Source: Microvirga terricola
Lineage (GTDB): Bacteria; Pseudomonadota; Alphaproteobacteria; Rhizobiales; Beijerinckiaceae
Assembly: GCF_011777495.1 (NCBI RefSeq)
Contig: NZ_JAATJS010000003.1
Coordinates: 729,831-793,830, forward strand
Reading direction: 5' to 3'
Length of the DNA: 64,000 nt
Below the pieces are notes generated by a model, which saw only the letters and a list, made by a program, of their open reading frames with translations, ran no database searches and had not been told where the DNA came from. Below are positions 8,814 through 18,299 of the stretch, piece by piece. The position numbers and the translations under genes are program-made. Position 1 is the stretch's first letter. The number at the start of each line of letters is the position of its first letter.

Positions 8814-10181
8814 TCACGCGATCGAGACCGCTTTGATGTTGACGAACTCTCTGATCCCGAAATGGGAGAGTTCGCGACCGTACCCGCTTTCCTTGACCCC
8901 GCCGAACGGAAGGCGGGGGTCTGATGCCACGGTGTGGTTGACGAAGACGGAGCCGCTCTCGATCAGTTCCGCGGCGATCGCTTCGCCGCGGGCGACATCG
9001 CGCGTGAAAACGCCGCCGCCCAGGCCGAAGGAGGAATCGTTCGCAGTCGCAATCGCTTCAGCCTCGTCCTTCACCGTGATGACCGAGGCAACAGGGCCGA
9101 ACAGTTCCTCCTCGTAGGCTGGCATCCCAGGTTGCACATCCGTCAGGACAGTGGGCGGATAATAGGCGCCGTTGCCTTCAGGAATCTCTCCTCCGAGCAG
9201 CAGGCGTGCACCCGTGACGATGCTCGCCTCGACCTGCCGGTGCAATTGATCCCGTAAATCCTGACGCGCAAGCGGGCCAAGCTGGGTTGCCTCGTTCAAC
9301 GGGTCGCCCATTTGTGCCGCCTTCATCTTGCTCACGAGAAGCGCCTCGTAGCGCTCCCGCACAGATGCGACGACGATGAAGCGCTTGGCTGCGATGCAGC
9401 TTTGACCTGAATTGACGAGCCGGCCCTTGGCGCTCTCCGCCGCGGCGAGTTCCAGGTCCGCATCGTGCAAAATGAGATAGGCGTCGCTTCCGCCGAGTTC
9501 GAGCACGGTCTTCTTCAGCATCGCGCCCGCCTTGGCCGCGACCTGTCGGCCCGCCGGTCCGCTCCCTGTCAAGGTGACAGCACGGATCAGTGGATTTTCG
9601 ATCAGCGCCTCCACCTGACCGCTGCCGACGAGCAACGTGCGAAAAAGGTTTTCCGGAAAGCCCGCATCCCGAAAGATCTCTTCGATGGCCAACGCGCATC
9701 CCGGTACGTTGGATGCGTGTTTCAGAACCGCGGCGTTCCCCGCCATCAGGCCGGGACCGGCGAAGCGGAAAGCCTGCCAGAACGGAAAATTCCAGGGCAT
9801 TACGGCGAGAATGACACCTAAGGGATTGAAGGCGACGAAGCTCTTGCTGGATTCTGTTTGGACGGATTCTCGCGCCAGAAAACGCTCCGCATTATCGGCA
9901 TAGAAATCGCAGGCGAGGGCGCATTTCTTCAGCTCGGCTTCGCCAGCCGAAACAGGCTTTCCCATTTCCATTGCCGTCAGCCGCGCGAGATCCTTGGCGC
10001 GAGCGCGTAAGACTTCCGCGGCCTTCTTCATCAATGCGGAGCGCTCGGCAAAGGAGGTTTGGCGCCATGCCAAAAACGCCTCATGCGTCTGAGCGACAAT
10101 CCGAGAGGCGGCGTCAGGGGGTAATTCCTCATAGACCTGGATCGTCTCGCCTGTTGCCGGGTTGATCGCTGCAATGGTCAT
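8814..10181 (-). CDS. NAD(P)-dependent aldehyde dehydrogenase, succinate-semialdehyde type
   Basis: The protein is 455 residues from the ATG at 10181, chosen over one four codons upstream because GGAGCGG sits six bases before it. The catalytic Cys is about residue 262 in NSGQSCIAAKRF, and the general-base Glu about 228 in LELGGSD. The proline-rich cofactor motif MPWNFPFWQ is present. Length and motifs fit the short GabD/YneI group that oxidises succinate semialdehyde. The gene converges on the amidohydrolase gene and may process a product of that pathway. This link is inferred from position only. Confidence 0.85.
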   Translation of the reverse strand: MTIAAINPATGETIQVYEELPPDAASRIVAQTHEAFLAWRQTSFAERSALMKKAAEVLRARAKDLARLTAMEMGKPVSAGEAELKKCALACDFYADNAERFLARESVQTESSKSFVAFNPLGVILAVMPWNFPFWQAFRFAGPGLMAGNAAVLKHASNVPGCALAIEEIFRDAGFPENLFRTLLVGSGQVEALIENPLIRAVTLTGSGPAGRQVAAKAGAMLKKTVLELGGSDAYLILHDADLELAAAESAKGRLVNSGQSCIAAKRFIVVASVRERYEALLVSKMKAAQMGDPLNEATQLGPLARQDLRDQLHRQVEASIVTGARLLLGGEIPEGNGAYYPPTVLTDVQPGMPAYEEELFGPVASVITVKDEAEAIATANDSSFGLGGGVFTRDVARGEAIAAELIESGSVFVNHTVASDPRLPFGGVKESGYGRELSHFGIREFVNIKAVSIA

Positions 10182-10489
10182 GATCCGCTCCATCGGCCTT
10201 CCTGTGGGCGTTGATCTAGCGCTCCGACTCCCTTCGAAAACCCGTCGCTGAGCGGCTTAGCTTCAGGCACTGGGACATGTTCGCGCTTAGAATGCCGCGG
10301 CATGGACAGTGCCGTGACCGCGCACCATATAGCGCCCATCGTCGAAGGGGCGTGGTTCGGCAGTGATCGACCCGAGCTGAGCGAAAAGTGGCTCGCCGCA
10401 CGTCAAAGACCCTCGACACCAAGCGCGCGAATGGAGCGTCGCCGGGCCGGTCCAGCTAACTCCGCCGTTTTCGCAACGGAGGACTGGTG
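10182..10489. other. Divergent intergenic region between aldehyde dehydrogenase and aconitase
   Basis: About 300 bp with no convincing gene. It must hold both promoters. A perfect 12-bp palindrome ATGCCGCGGCAT at 10292-10303 is the only symmetric element I noticed. GGAGG at 10478-10482 is the ribosome site that fixes the aconitase ATG at 10490, rather than the GTG at 10487. Confidence 0.5.
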
Positions 10490-12457
10490 ATGCCTTTGAA
10501 TGTCGCGCAGAAACTGATTCAATCGCACCTCGTATCTGGCGAGATGAAGCCGGGAGACGAGATCGGGCTTCGGATCGATCAAACGCTGACGCAGGACGCG
10601 ACCGGCACAATGGTCATGCTCGAGCTGGAAGCGATGGATCTTGATCGCGTGAAGACCGAGGTCAGCGTGCAGTATGTCGACCACAACCTGATCCAGGCGG
10701 ATTTCAAAAACCCCGACGACCACCTTTTTCTCCGCAGCGCCTGCCAACGGTTCGGCGTGTGGTTCTCCAGGCCGGGAAACGGCGTGAGCCATCCATGCCA
10801 TCAGGAGAATTTCGGCAAGCCAGGCAAGACACTTCTCGGTTCTGACAGTCACACGCCAGCGGGCGGCGCCTTGGGCATGTTGGCGATTGGCGCTGGCGGT
10901 CTCGAAGTCGCCTTAGCCATGGCGGGGGAACCATTCTACACGCGCATGCCACAGATCTGGGGTGTCAAACTCACAGGCGAGCTGCCGGAATGGGTGAGCG
11001 CCAAGGATGTCATTCTCGAGATGCTTCGCCGTCACGGCGTCGCAGGCGGAGTGGGGCGCGTCGTCGAGTATTATGGGCCGGGCCTCGCTACGCTGAGCGC
11101 AATGGATCGCCATGTCATTGCCAATATGGGTGCCGAGCTTGGCGCGACGACCACGGTCTTTCCGTCCGATCAGGAGGTCCGCCGTTTCCTGCGCGCGTGG
11201 AAAAGAGAGGAAGACTGGGCGGAACTCGTCGCGGATTCAGGCGCAGATTACGACGTGCACGACGAAATTGATCTCTCAAGCCTTGAACCTTTAATCGCGA
11301 TGCCGTCGAGCCCCGGCAATGTGCGGCCGGTTCGCGAAGTTGCGGGTGAACCTATCTATCAGGCCTATGTCGGCTCCTCCGCCAATCCCGGTTTTCGTGA
11401 CTTTGCCGTTTCCGCGATGATGGTGCGCGGGCGGCGCGTGCATGACCGCGTGTCGTACGACGTCAATCCCACATCCCGCGCACAGCTGGAGACCTTGGCG
11501 CGCGACGGATATGTCGTAGACCTACTTCATGCCGGCGCGCGGTTGCATCAGGCAGGCTGCAACGGCTGCATCGGCATGGGGCAAGCGCCTGCAACGCACG
11601 AATTGTCCTTGAGAACGGTGCCCCGCAACTTCCCCGGTCGTTCCGGCACGAAGGAGGACAAGGTGTGCCTGGTGAGCCCGGAGACCGCGACCGCGTCCGC
11701 CCTGACCGGTGTGATCACGGACCCGCGGACGCTCGGCATTCCTTATCCGCGGGTGGAAGACCCTGATGATCCCATCGTCAACCGCGAAACATTCCTCGCA
11801 CCGCTCGCACCTGAAGCGGCGAGGGAAGTAGCCCTGCACAAAGGCCCGAACATCGCCTCGCTGCCTCCTTTCGAGCCGCTACCGGATACAATTGAAGTGC
11901 CCGTTCTGCTCAAAGTGGCGGACAACGTTTCCACGGATGAGATCATGCCCGCTGGAACCCGCGTGCTGCCATTCAGAAGCAACATTCCCAAGATCGCCGA
12001 ATTCTCGTTCGACGTTATCGATCCCACCTATGCCACGCGCGCTAAACAGGCGTCAGGCCACATAGTGATTGGCGGAAACAATTATGGCCAAGGATCAAGC
12101 CGCGAACACGCCGCGCTGGGTCCGAAATTCCTCGGTCTGCGCGCTGTCATTGCCAAAAGCTTCGCGCGGATTCATTCGCAGAACCTGATCAACTTCGGAA
12201 TGCTGCCGCTCACCTTCGTCGATCCTGCGGATTATGACGCGATCCAGAAGGGAGATGTGCTGCGTCTGACCGATCTGCACAAAGCGCTCGCGGAGGGAAA
12301 TGAACTCACCGTCGAGAACGTGACCCAAAAGCGGAGTTTCCGGGTGCGCCACGCCATGTCACCCCGACAGGTGGAGGTCGTGCTTCGCGGTGGATTGATC
12401 AATGCGTTGAAGGAGCGTCTCGGCCAGTCGGAGCGTCCTCTATCGCAGGCATCATGA
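10490..12457 (+). CDS. Aconitate hydratase (short, Aquifex/mitochondrial-like type)
   Basis: This 655-residue cytosolic enzyme interconverts citrate and isocitrate with a [4Fe-4S] cluster. Cluster and active-site motifs include DSHTPAGGALGML, the paired Cys in GCNGCIGMG, and in the swivel domain NNYGQGSSREHAALGPKF. It is far shorter than AcnA (~890) or AcnB (~860) and matches the ~640-660-residue aconitase group found beside other aconitases in many bacteria. The start is ATG 10490, preceded by GGAGG. It may act in the TCA cycle or on a related tricarboxylate. It is not linked to the dehydrogenase upstream, which is divergent. Confidence 0.88.
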   Translation: MPLNVAQKLIQSHLVSGEMKPGDEIGLRIDQTLTQDATGTMVMLELEAMDLDRVKTEVSVQYVDHNLIQADFKNPDDHLFLRSACQRFGVWFSRPGNGVSHPCHQENFGKPGKTLLGSDSHTPAGGALGMLAIGAGGLEVALAMAGEPFYTRMPQIWGVKLTGELPEWVSAKDVILEMLRRHGVAGGVGRVVEYYGPGLATLSAMDRHVIANMGAELGATTTVFPSDQEVRRFLRAWKREEDWAELVADSGADYDVHDEIDLSSLEPLIAMPSSPGNVRPVREVAGEPIYQAYVGSSANPGFRDFAVSAMMVRGRRVHDRVSYDVNPTSRAQLETLARDGYVVDLLHAGARLHQAGCNGCIGMGQAPATHELSLRTVPRNFPGRSGTKEDKVCLVSPETATASALTGVITDPRTLGIPYPRVEDPDDPIVNRETFLAPLAPEAAREVALHKGPNIASLPPFEPLPDTIEVPVLLKVADNVSTDEIMPAGTRVLPFRSNIPKIAEFSFDVIDPTYATRAKQASGHIVIGGNNYGQGSSREHAALGPKFLGLRAVIAKSFARIHSQNLINFGMLPLTFVDPADYDAIQKGDVLRLTDLHKALAEGNELTVENVTQKRSFRVRHAMSPRQVEVVLRGGLINALKERLGQSERPLSQAS

Positions 12458-12466
12458 CACTCGCTG

Positions 12467-12889
12467 TCAGCCGCCGGAAGCGGAAGGATTAGGCTCGTTC
12501 TTGGTCGCTCGTTGCGGGATCTCGAAGCGGCTTTCCTCCGCTTTGTGGAAGTATTGGCTGGCGATCAGCATTCCTTTGAACGGCCGGATCGTCGGCACGC
12601 AGCTCAGCAGCAGGAACGGCAACGTCGTGATGAGATGCACCCACAGGCCCGGCTCGTAGGTGAGTTCGACCCACACGCCAAACGCGGTTGCCGGAATGGC
12701 CATCGTCATCATGACGAAGAAGGCCGGGCCGTCGGCCGGGTCAGCGAAGGAGAAGTCGAGACCACACACCTCGCAGCGCGGAGCGAGCGTGAGAAAGCCG
12801 TTGAACAGGCGACCTTGTCCGCATTTGGGGCAGCGGCACTTCAGGCCGTACTTGAGGATGGCATCCTTCGCAGTCAGGTTCGCGGTCAT
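12467..12889 (-). CDS. DUF983 family membrane protein
   Basis: This 140-residue protein starts at the ATG at 12889 (MTANLTAKDAILKYGLKCRC). An N-terminal zinc ribbon has Cys pairs at 20/23 and 39/42. Two transmembrane helices follow at about 56-78 and 85-106, then a short polar tail. This is the standard DUF983 arrangement. Its function is unknown, and in alphaproteobacteria it often lies near respiratory oxidase genes, which is not the case here. It is divergent from the MocR regulator and could be its target. The upstream extension to 12949 is in frame but lies in the operator region. Confidence 0.8.
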   Translation of the reverse strand: MTANLTAKDAILKYGLKCRCPKCGQGRLFNGFLTLAPRCEVCGLDFSFADPADGPAFFVMMTMAIPATAFGVWVELTYEPGLWVHLITTLPFLLLSCVPTIRPFKGMLIASQYFHKAEESRFEIPQRATKNEPNPSASGG

Positions 12890-12925
12890 ATCGGATCCTT
12901 CAGGTGTGTACGCCCGAGCGCTTAA

Positions 12926-13049
12926 TGTATGGTTTGACGATCCATACAAATAGCTGTAAATTTTGTGCCGAGATCGGGCAAATGCGACGATTTTGTCGAG
13001 TTTGCTTCGATCTGTTCGCGTATCGTGTATGTCTGCTGTGAGGCATACA
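12926..13049. promoter_or_regulatory. Two inverted-repeat pairs (TGTATG/CATACA) between DUF983 and MocR genes
   Basis: TGTATGG at 12926-12932 pairs with CCATACA at 12942-12948 (9-bp spacer). TGTATG at 13026-13031 pairs with CATACA at 13044-13049 (12-bp spacer). Four copies of one half site in a divergent promoter region next to a MocR gene suggest that they are its operators. The pairing is seen directly, and the regulator assignment is inferred. Confidence 0.5.
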
Positions 13050-13076
13050 TTTGCAAGACAAGAAGGTCAAGGAAAC

Positions 13077-14462
13077 GTGTTGTCCTGGATGCCGCAGATC
13101 GAGAGCAAAAGCGGGCCCAAGTACCTGGCTATCGCTGAGGCGCTGTTGGCTGACGTGCAATCCGGGCGCCTCAAGCCGGGCCACCGTCTGCCGCCACAGC
13201 GCCAACTCGCGAAGGAACTCGGGGTAGACCTCACCACGGTCACCCGTGCCTTCAACGAGGCACGCCGGATGGGGTTGATCGAGGCCAACGCTGGGCGGGG
13301 AAGCTTCATCCGCGGGAGGTCTTCGGAGCGGGACGACGCGGCGCCTGCTGGCTCGCCGATCATCGACCTGAGTATGAACATGCCGCCGCAGCCGCCGGAG
13401 GCGAGGCTGCGGGAGCGCATTCAGGAGGGGGTCGCGAGCGTTCTCTCGGCGCCTCACGGTCTGATGCGTCTGCATTACCAGGAGAGCGTTGGAGCCGGGC
13501 CGGACCGCGTCGCGGCCGTGCGCTGGCTTGAGCCGCGCGTTGGTCCGGTTCCGGTCGACCGCGTTGTGGTGGCCTCCGGAGCCCAGGGGGCGCTCTACGC
13601 CATCGTGCGGGTCCTAGTCCAGCCGGACGAGGCCGTTTCCGTTCCGGCTCTGACCTATCCGGGCCTGCGCGCGATCGCTGAGCAGCTCAAGGTACGGCTT
13701 GTGCCGGTGGCGATGGACGGGGAGGGGCTTGATCCCGCAGCGCTCGATGAAGCATGCGGACGCGAGAGCCCGAAGGCAGTCTATTGCGTTCCCACCATCC
13801 ACAATCCCACCAGTGCAACGATGTCGCTCAAGCGGCGCGAGGCAATCGCCGAGGTTGCCCGTCGGCGTGGGATAGCGATCATCGAGGACGACGCTTACGG
13901 GGCGCTGCCGCGGGAGGCTCCGAAGCCGATTGCGGCACTCGCGCCTGACGTGACCTGGCACATTGCCACCCTGTCGAAATGTGCGACGCCCGCGTTGCGG
14001 ACGGCTTACGTCATCACGCCTGGGTTAGCCGACACCTTGCGCCTTGCGGCGGAGATCCGCGCCATGACTCTGATGGCGCCGCCCCTCATGGCGGCCCTGG
14101 GCTCGAAGTGGATTCTGGACGGCACGCTCGATGCCATCACGGCGGCGATCCGACGGGAGAGCGCCGCGCGGCAGGCCATCGCACTACGGGTCCTGCACGG
14201 GCTCGACGTCCAGGCGCATCCGGAGGGACATCATCTCTGGCTCACCCTGCCGGAACGCTGGCACCGGGCCGATCTCAATGTCTATGCGCGGCAGTCGGGC
14301 CTTGCTCTCGTGCCGAGCGAAGCTTTTGCGGTCGGGCCTGCCCCGAACGCCATCCGAGTCTCGCTCGGCGCGGCCCAAAACAAGGCGGTGCTGGAGCGGG
14401 GCTTAGGGGTGCTGGCGACGGTTCTGTCGCACGGCCCCAGCACCCTGTCGTCGATTGTGTGA
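13077..14462 (+). CDS. MocR-type regulator (GntR winged helix fused to PLP aminotransferase-like domain)
   Basis: The protein is about 461 residues from GTG 13077, which has AGAAGG 10 bp upstream. ATG 13089 is the alternative. The first ~75 residues are a GntR winged helix (RQLAKELGVDLTTVTRAFNEA). The rest is a fold type I aminotransferase domain with the PLP-binding strand IIEDDAYGAL and the Lys motif TLSKCATPALRTAYV. Family members such as PdxR, GabR and TauR use PLP adducts as the signal. There is no obvious aminotransferase or transporter partner beside it, so the target may be the divergent DUF983 gene or a distant one. Confidence 0.88.
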   Translation: MLSWMPQIESKSGPKYLAIAEALLADVQSGRLKPGHRLPPQRQLAKELGVDLTTVTRAFNEARRMGLIEANAGRGSFIRGRSSERDDAAPAGSPIIDLSMNMPPQPPEARLRERIQEGVASVLSAPHGLMRLHYQESVGAGPDRVAAVRWLEPRVGPVPVDRVVVASGAQGALYAIVRVLVQPDEAVSVPALTYPGLRAIAEQLKVRLVPVAMDGEGLDPAALDEACGRESPKAVYCVPTIHNPTSATMSLKRREAIAEVARRRGIAIIEDDAYGALPREAPKPIAALAPDVTWHIATLSKCATPALRTAYVITPGLADTLRLAAEIRAMTLMAPPLMAALGSKWILDGTLDAITAAIRRESAARQAIALRVLHGLDVQAHPEGHHLWLTLPERWHRADLNVYARQSGLALVPSEAFAVGPAPNAIRVSLGAAQNKAVLERGLGVLATVLSHGPSTLSSIV

Positions 14463-14479
14463 TTTCCTGAGGCGGAGGG

Positions 14480-14752
14480 CTACGGGTCCCGTCGCTGATC
14501 GATGACCGTGTACTCGACGTCGATCACCTCGTCCCGCGAGCGCTGTTGCGCCTGACGCATGCGGCGACGCAGGTAGAAATACGAGGCGATTCCGGCGACC
14601 AGCATCAGCGGGAGAACGATGAAGAACCCGACGAATGCCATGACGAGCAAGGCGGCGCCAGCGGCGACAACGACCGCCAATCTGATCGCGATGTCCAAAA
14701 GGCCGCCCGAGCGGGACGATGTGGTCGAGGTTCGGAACGAGATGAAGTCCAT
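14480..14752 (-). CDS. Small predicted inner-membrane protein, function unknown
   Basis: This 90-residue protein has two adjacent hydrophobic stretches (about 20-41 and 42-60, rich in Ala, Val and Phe). A basic segment YLRRRMRQAQQRSR and an acidic C-terminal tail (DEVIDVEYTVID) follow. I do not recognise a family. It converges with the MocR gene, whose stop lies 18 bp away. Hydrophobicity and codon use look like a real gene. Topology is probably two helices with a cytoplasmic tail. Confidence 0.6.
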   Translation of the reverse strand: MDFISFRTSTTSSRSGGLLDIAIRLAVVVAAGAALLVMAFVGFFIVLPLMLVAGIASYFYLRRRMRQAQQRSRDEVIDVEYTVIDQRRDP

Positions 14753-14926
14753 GGCGGGATCCCCGGTTCAAGAGAAAAGTCCGACATCGCGAGCGGCCGG
14801 CGCTCGCCAGAGGGGCCCGGACCCTAAGACAGAAGCGACATAGGAAGCGCGGGGTTCGGATGCAAGATCGGGCGTAGCTGCTGTGCGGCTCTGGCGCAGT
14901 GCCACGCTTTCCGCCTTCGCCTGAAG

Positions 14927-15397
14927 TCAGCGATGTCCGCCTATCGTCAGCCCTTCCTGCTCGACGCTGATCCAGCACTCCTGGGGGCCGCGTCTGTCGA
15001 AGAGGGTCCATGCAGGCAGCCCCTCATCCGTCATAAAGGATAGGACGTGCATTTCGTTGGACAGGCCGACTTCGATCTCAGGCAAGCGGCCGAAGGTTTT
15101 GACATGGCGAACCTCGCTGCCGAGCAACAAGGCGAAAACATCTGGCCAAAGCGCCTCATCGCTCCAGCTCCCGCAGCGAATTGAGGTGCGGTCCTCAATC
15201 CGCCAGCTCCACTCAATCATCAGGCTCATCTGTCCTGAAGGTTGCATGGAACCGTCCCGTTTGAGGCTTTGCTTCAACTCCCCGAATTCGAGGAAAATTG
15301 CCGAGCCGTATCCCCGCCAGACGTGACGGAGTGGAAGTCCGATCAAGGGTGATGCGAAGGCATCGAAGGTGTTTTTCTCCATGCCTATCTGTAACAT
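14927..15397 (-). CDS. Hypothetical protein, 156 residues
   Basis: This is a soluble acidic protein with no signal peptide or membrane segment. An alternate start five codons in (15382) is equally possible. Motifs such as LPLRHVWRGYGSAIFLEFGEL and WSWRIEDRTSI suggest a small beta-rich domain like those of stand-alone immunity-type or SUKH-like proteins, but I cannot assign it. It stands alone between convergent and divergent neighbours. Codon use resembles the surrounding chromosome. Confidence 0.55.
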   Translation of the reverse strand: MLQIGMEKNTFDAFASPLIGLPLRHVWRGYGSAIFLEFGELKQSLKRDGSMQPSGQMSLMIEWSWRIEDRTSIRCGSWSDEALWPDVFALLLGSEVRHVKTFGRLPEIEVGLSNEMHVLSFMTDEGLPAWTLFDRRGPQECWISVEQEGLTIGGHR

Positions 15398-15553
15398 GGA
15401 AAGACATGCTTCCTAGCAACAAGCGCTGGCCGTTCCCACGATGTCGAGGGGCAGGGCAGGTGAACAGCATGGTTCTGAGCCGCCTCCGGCATAGCCGTCA
15501 TCGCACGCTGCCCTAGCTTACCCGGATCTCTTCCCCAGGGAGCAGAGGCATTG

Positions 15554-17005
15554 ATGCGTATCCGGTTATCGCTGCTTGGCGCAGCTGTGTGTGCCTGCAC
15601 CACAATGGCCAATCCGAGTTTCGCCCAATCACCGCAAGGGCTTGAGAAACTCTCGCATATCCTGGTTCTCTATTTGGAGAACCGCAGCTTCGACAACATG
15701 TTCGGCGAGTTCCCGGGAGCAAACGGCATCGCCGATGCGGGAGAGGGGGCCATCCAGCGCAAACGTGACGGCCAGCCGTTCTCCACGCTGCCTGTGGCTA
15801 AAAAGCCTTTCAATCTCCCGGAGAATCCATCCGAGCTGAGGGAAATTGAGGCCCTTGGCGACTTACCGAACGAGCCCTTCGCCATCGACGGCATCCGGCC
15901 TGGCGTGACGACATCCACGTATACGCGGGATCTCACCCACTCGTTTTACACCCATCGCAGCCAAATCCACGGCGGCCAGAACGACTTGTTCGCCCTGTAC
16001 TCAGACGCAGGGGCGCTCACCATGGGCCACTACAGTGCGGCCGCGCTCAAGGACAGCCATCTCTGGCAACTCGCCGGACGCTACACCCTGCTCGACAATT
16101 TTTTTCAGGGAGCCTTCGGCGGCTCATTCTTGAACCACATCTGGCTCGTCTGCGCGTGTGCGCCGGTCTGGCCTAATCCCCGGAAGGAGTTGCGGTCGGA
16201 GGTCGATGAACACGGAAACGTCGTTCGGGAGCGCAAGGTGAGTGCAGCCAGTGACGGCGACTACGCGCTCAACACGACGCAATCCGAACTCTTCAACAAC
16301 GGCAAGCAGGGCAAGGACCTCCTGCCTCCGCAAACGGCCCCGACCATTGGAGACAGGCTGAGCGAGAAAGAGATCGACTGGGCCTGGTATGCAGGCGGCT
16401 GGAATCTGGCGATCAGGGACAGGACCACGGAGGAGGACGAGCAGCTCACCGATCTCGTCTTCCAATGGCACCATCAGCCCTTCGCTTCTTTCGCCCGCTT
16501 CGATCCCACGAATGTGGCCGGCCGCCACGAGCGGGACAAACACCTGAAGGATGCGACGCAGCTTGAGGAGGACATCAAGGCAGGAACCTTGCCGCCGGTT
16601 GCTTTCTACAAGCCCATTGGCGTGCTGAACCAGCATCCGGACTATGCCAGCCTCGATGCCGCGGATGAGGAGGTCGCGCGCATTGTCAGGCTGCTGGAGG
16701 ACAGCCCGATGAGGGACTCGTATGCGCTTATCATCACCTATGACGAGTATGGCGGCTTCTTCGATCATGTCGCGCCGCCAGAGATCGGCGCTGACGGCGA
16801 GAAAGCCGACTTCTTCGGCCCGGGCTCCCGTGTGCCGACGATCGTGGTCTCTCCCTTTGCCCGTAAAGGTGTGATCGACCACACGCCGTATGACACGACC
16901 TCCATTCTGAAGCTAATCGGGGAGCGCCATCACCTCGCACCGCTGCCGAGCCCTCGCTACGGCGCAGTGGAAAGTCTGGCCAAGGCCTTCGATTTCGACC
17001 GCTGA
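15554..17005 (+). CDS. Secreted phosphoesterase (phospholipase C / AcpA acid phosphatase family)
   Basis: This 483-residue exported enzyme has a Sec signal peptide ending near residue 25 (ANPSFA|QS). The phosphoesterase-family start VLYLENRSFDNMFGEFPG supplies the metal-binding Glu/Asn. Later motifs GGSFLNHIWLVCACAP and YDEYGGFFDHVAPP are typical of AcpA and phospholipase C. Such enzymes hydrolyse phosphomonoesters or phospholipids in the periplasm. ATG 15554 was preferred to TTG 15551. It is monocistronic. Substrate (acid phosphatase versus phospholipase) is not resolved from sequence. Confidence 0.85.
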   Translation: MRIRLSLLGAAVCACTTMANPSFAQSPQGLEKLSHILVLYLENRSFDNMFGEFPGANGIADAGEGAIQRKRDGQPFSTLPVAKKPFNLPENPSELREIEALGDLPNEPFAIDGIRPGVTTSTYTRDLTHSFYTHRSQIHGGQNDLFALYSDAGALTMGHYSAAALKDSHLWQLAGRYTLLDNFFQGAFGGSFLNHIWLVCACAPVWPNPRKELRSEVDEHGNVVRERKVSAASDGDYALNTTQSELFNNGKQGKDLLPPQTAPTIGDRLSEKEIDWAWYAGGWNLAIRDRTTEEDEQLTDLVFQWHHQPFASFARFDPTNVAGRHERDKHLKDATQLEEDIKAGTLPPVAFYKPIGVLNQHPDYASLDAADEEVARIVRLLEDSPMRDSYALIITYDEYGGFFDHVAPPEIGADGEKADFFGPGSRVPTIVVSPFARKGVIDHTPYDTTSILKLIGERHHLAPLPSPRYGAVESLAKAFDFDR

Positions 17006-17211
17006 GATTGAAGTGTTCCCCGTATCATTTGGGGGCCGCGCAGTGGAGCCCGGAATGACGGGGGAGATGCTGCCATCCCTGCACTCCGTTGCCCGGCAGG
17101 AGGTGTCTTTCCCCTGATAGTCCGGGAGCTACATTCGGGGGCGACCGACAATCGCAGTTGTCCGGAATGGGCCTTGCCTCTTTTGCATGCGAGTTCGCAC
17201 TGGAGAATGTC

Positions 17212-17835
17212 ATGTCCGAGCAGATTCGGCCCTACGCGCCGCTTACATCGGAAAATGCCGCGCTCGTTCTCGTTGACCATCAGGTCGGCCTCATGACTGG
17301 CGTTCGCGACTATTCAACGGGAGAGCTGAAACACAATGTTGTGGCGCTAGCCAAAGCAGCCCGAGTCCTGCACTTGCCAATCATCGTGACCACCACGGCA
17401 CGCGACAGCATGTGGGGTCCGACTTTTCCGGAACTGGTCGAGGCGCTGCCCGGCATTCCGATTATCGATCGCTCGTCGGTCAACGCCTTTGACGATCCCG
17501 AGGTCGCCCGGGCAATTGACGCCACTGGGCGCACGAAGCTGATTTTCGCGGGCATCTCCCTCGAAGTCTGCGCCGCCTTCCCCGCCATCACCGCCATTGG
17601 CAAGGGTCTCGACGCGTATGTGGCCGTCGACGCTTCCGGAACTTTCAGCGAGACCAAACGCCAGGCCGGGCTTCTGCGGATGCTGCAGGCGGGCGTGATC
17701 CTCTCCGACTACGCCACGCTGATGGTGGAAATCCTCAAGGACAATGCGCGGCCCGAGGCCACCGCTGTTTACGACGCCATGGACATGCCTTGGGCGAAGC
17801 TCGTTGGACAGGTCGCCCAGGCCTACTCCAAGTGA
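17212..17835 (+). CDS. Isochorismatase-family cysteine hydrolase (YcaC-like)
   Basis: This 207-residue cytoplasmic hydrolase starts at the ATG at 17212. Asp lies in LVDHQVGLMTGVRD, Lys in ATGRTKLIFAG, and the catalytic Cys in GISLEVCAAFPA, giving the Asp-Lys-Cys triad. Length and the N-terminal phrase fit the YcaC subgroup, whose physiological substrate is unknown. It lies ~90 bp upstream of an NTF2-like gene in the same direction and may share a promoter. Sequence upstream of 17212 is open in frame but lacks family features. Confidence 0.85.
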   Translation: MSEQIRPYAPLTSENAALVLVDHQVGLMTGVRDYSTGELKHNVVALAKAARVLHLPIIVTTTARDSMWGPTFPELVEALPGIPIIDRSSVNAFDDPEVARAIDATGRTKLIFAGISLEVCAAFPAITAIGKGLDAYVAVDASGTFSETKRQAGLLRMLQAGVILSDYATLMVEILKDNARPEATAVYDAMDMPWAKLVGQVAQAYSK

Positions 17836-17928
17836 AGAATGCGCCGGCGCAGCCTAGCTCCCTGGAGCCCCCCGGAACATCGGGCCGAGGCATTGCAAGC
17901 CGTACCCGGCGCCGGAAGGAAACAAGCT

Positions 17929-18294
17929 ATGTCCCACAGCATATCGACCTTGCTGATCCGCAATCTTGAAGATGTATTCGGTGAAAACGACCCCGCGCGT
18001 CGACGCGCAGTAGTCGACGAGATCTTCCACGAAGACGCCGTCTTTTACGACCCCAACAACGGGGCATACCGTGGCCGTGATGAGATCCACCGCATCGCGG
18101 GCGTGATCAAGGCTACTCACCCCGACTTTCGCTATCAGCCGATCGCCCCGCCCGAGGAGTTGGGCGATGCCGGGCGGGTCCGGTGGGTGTCGGGTAGCCC
18201 TGGTAAGGCGCCGGCTTACGCCGGGACCGATTTCATCATTGCCCGGGACGGCCGGATTGCCGCCCTTTATCTCTTTTTCGACAAGTTACCCTAA
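17929..18294 (+). CDS. NTF2-like (SnoaL-type) protein
   Basis: This 121-residue protein begins at ATG 17929 after a GGAAGGAAA ribosome site. It contains the NTF2/SnoaL pattern: helix NLEDVFGENDPARRRAVVDE, then HEDAVFYDPNNGAYRGRDEI and a beta-rich C-terminal half. Family members are small isomerases, hydrolases or ligand-binding proteins. No signal peptide is visible. It follows the isochorismatase-like gene. The specific role is unknown. A hydrolase gene tail lies immediately downstream. Confidence 0.75.
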   Translation: MSHSISTLLIRNLEDVFGENDPARRRAVVDEIFHEDAVFYDPNNGAYRGRDEIHRIAGVIKATHPDFRYQPIAPPEELGDAGRVRWVSGSPGKAPAYAGTDFIIARDGRIAALYLFFDKLP

Positions 18295-18299
18295 CTGGC

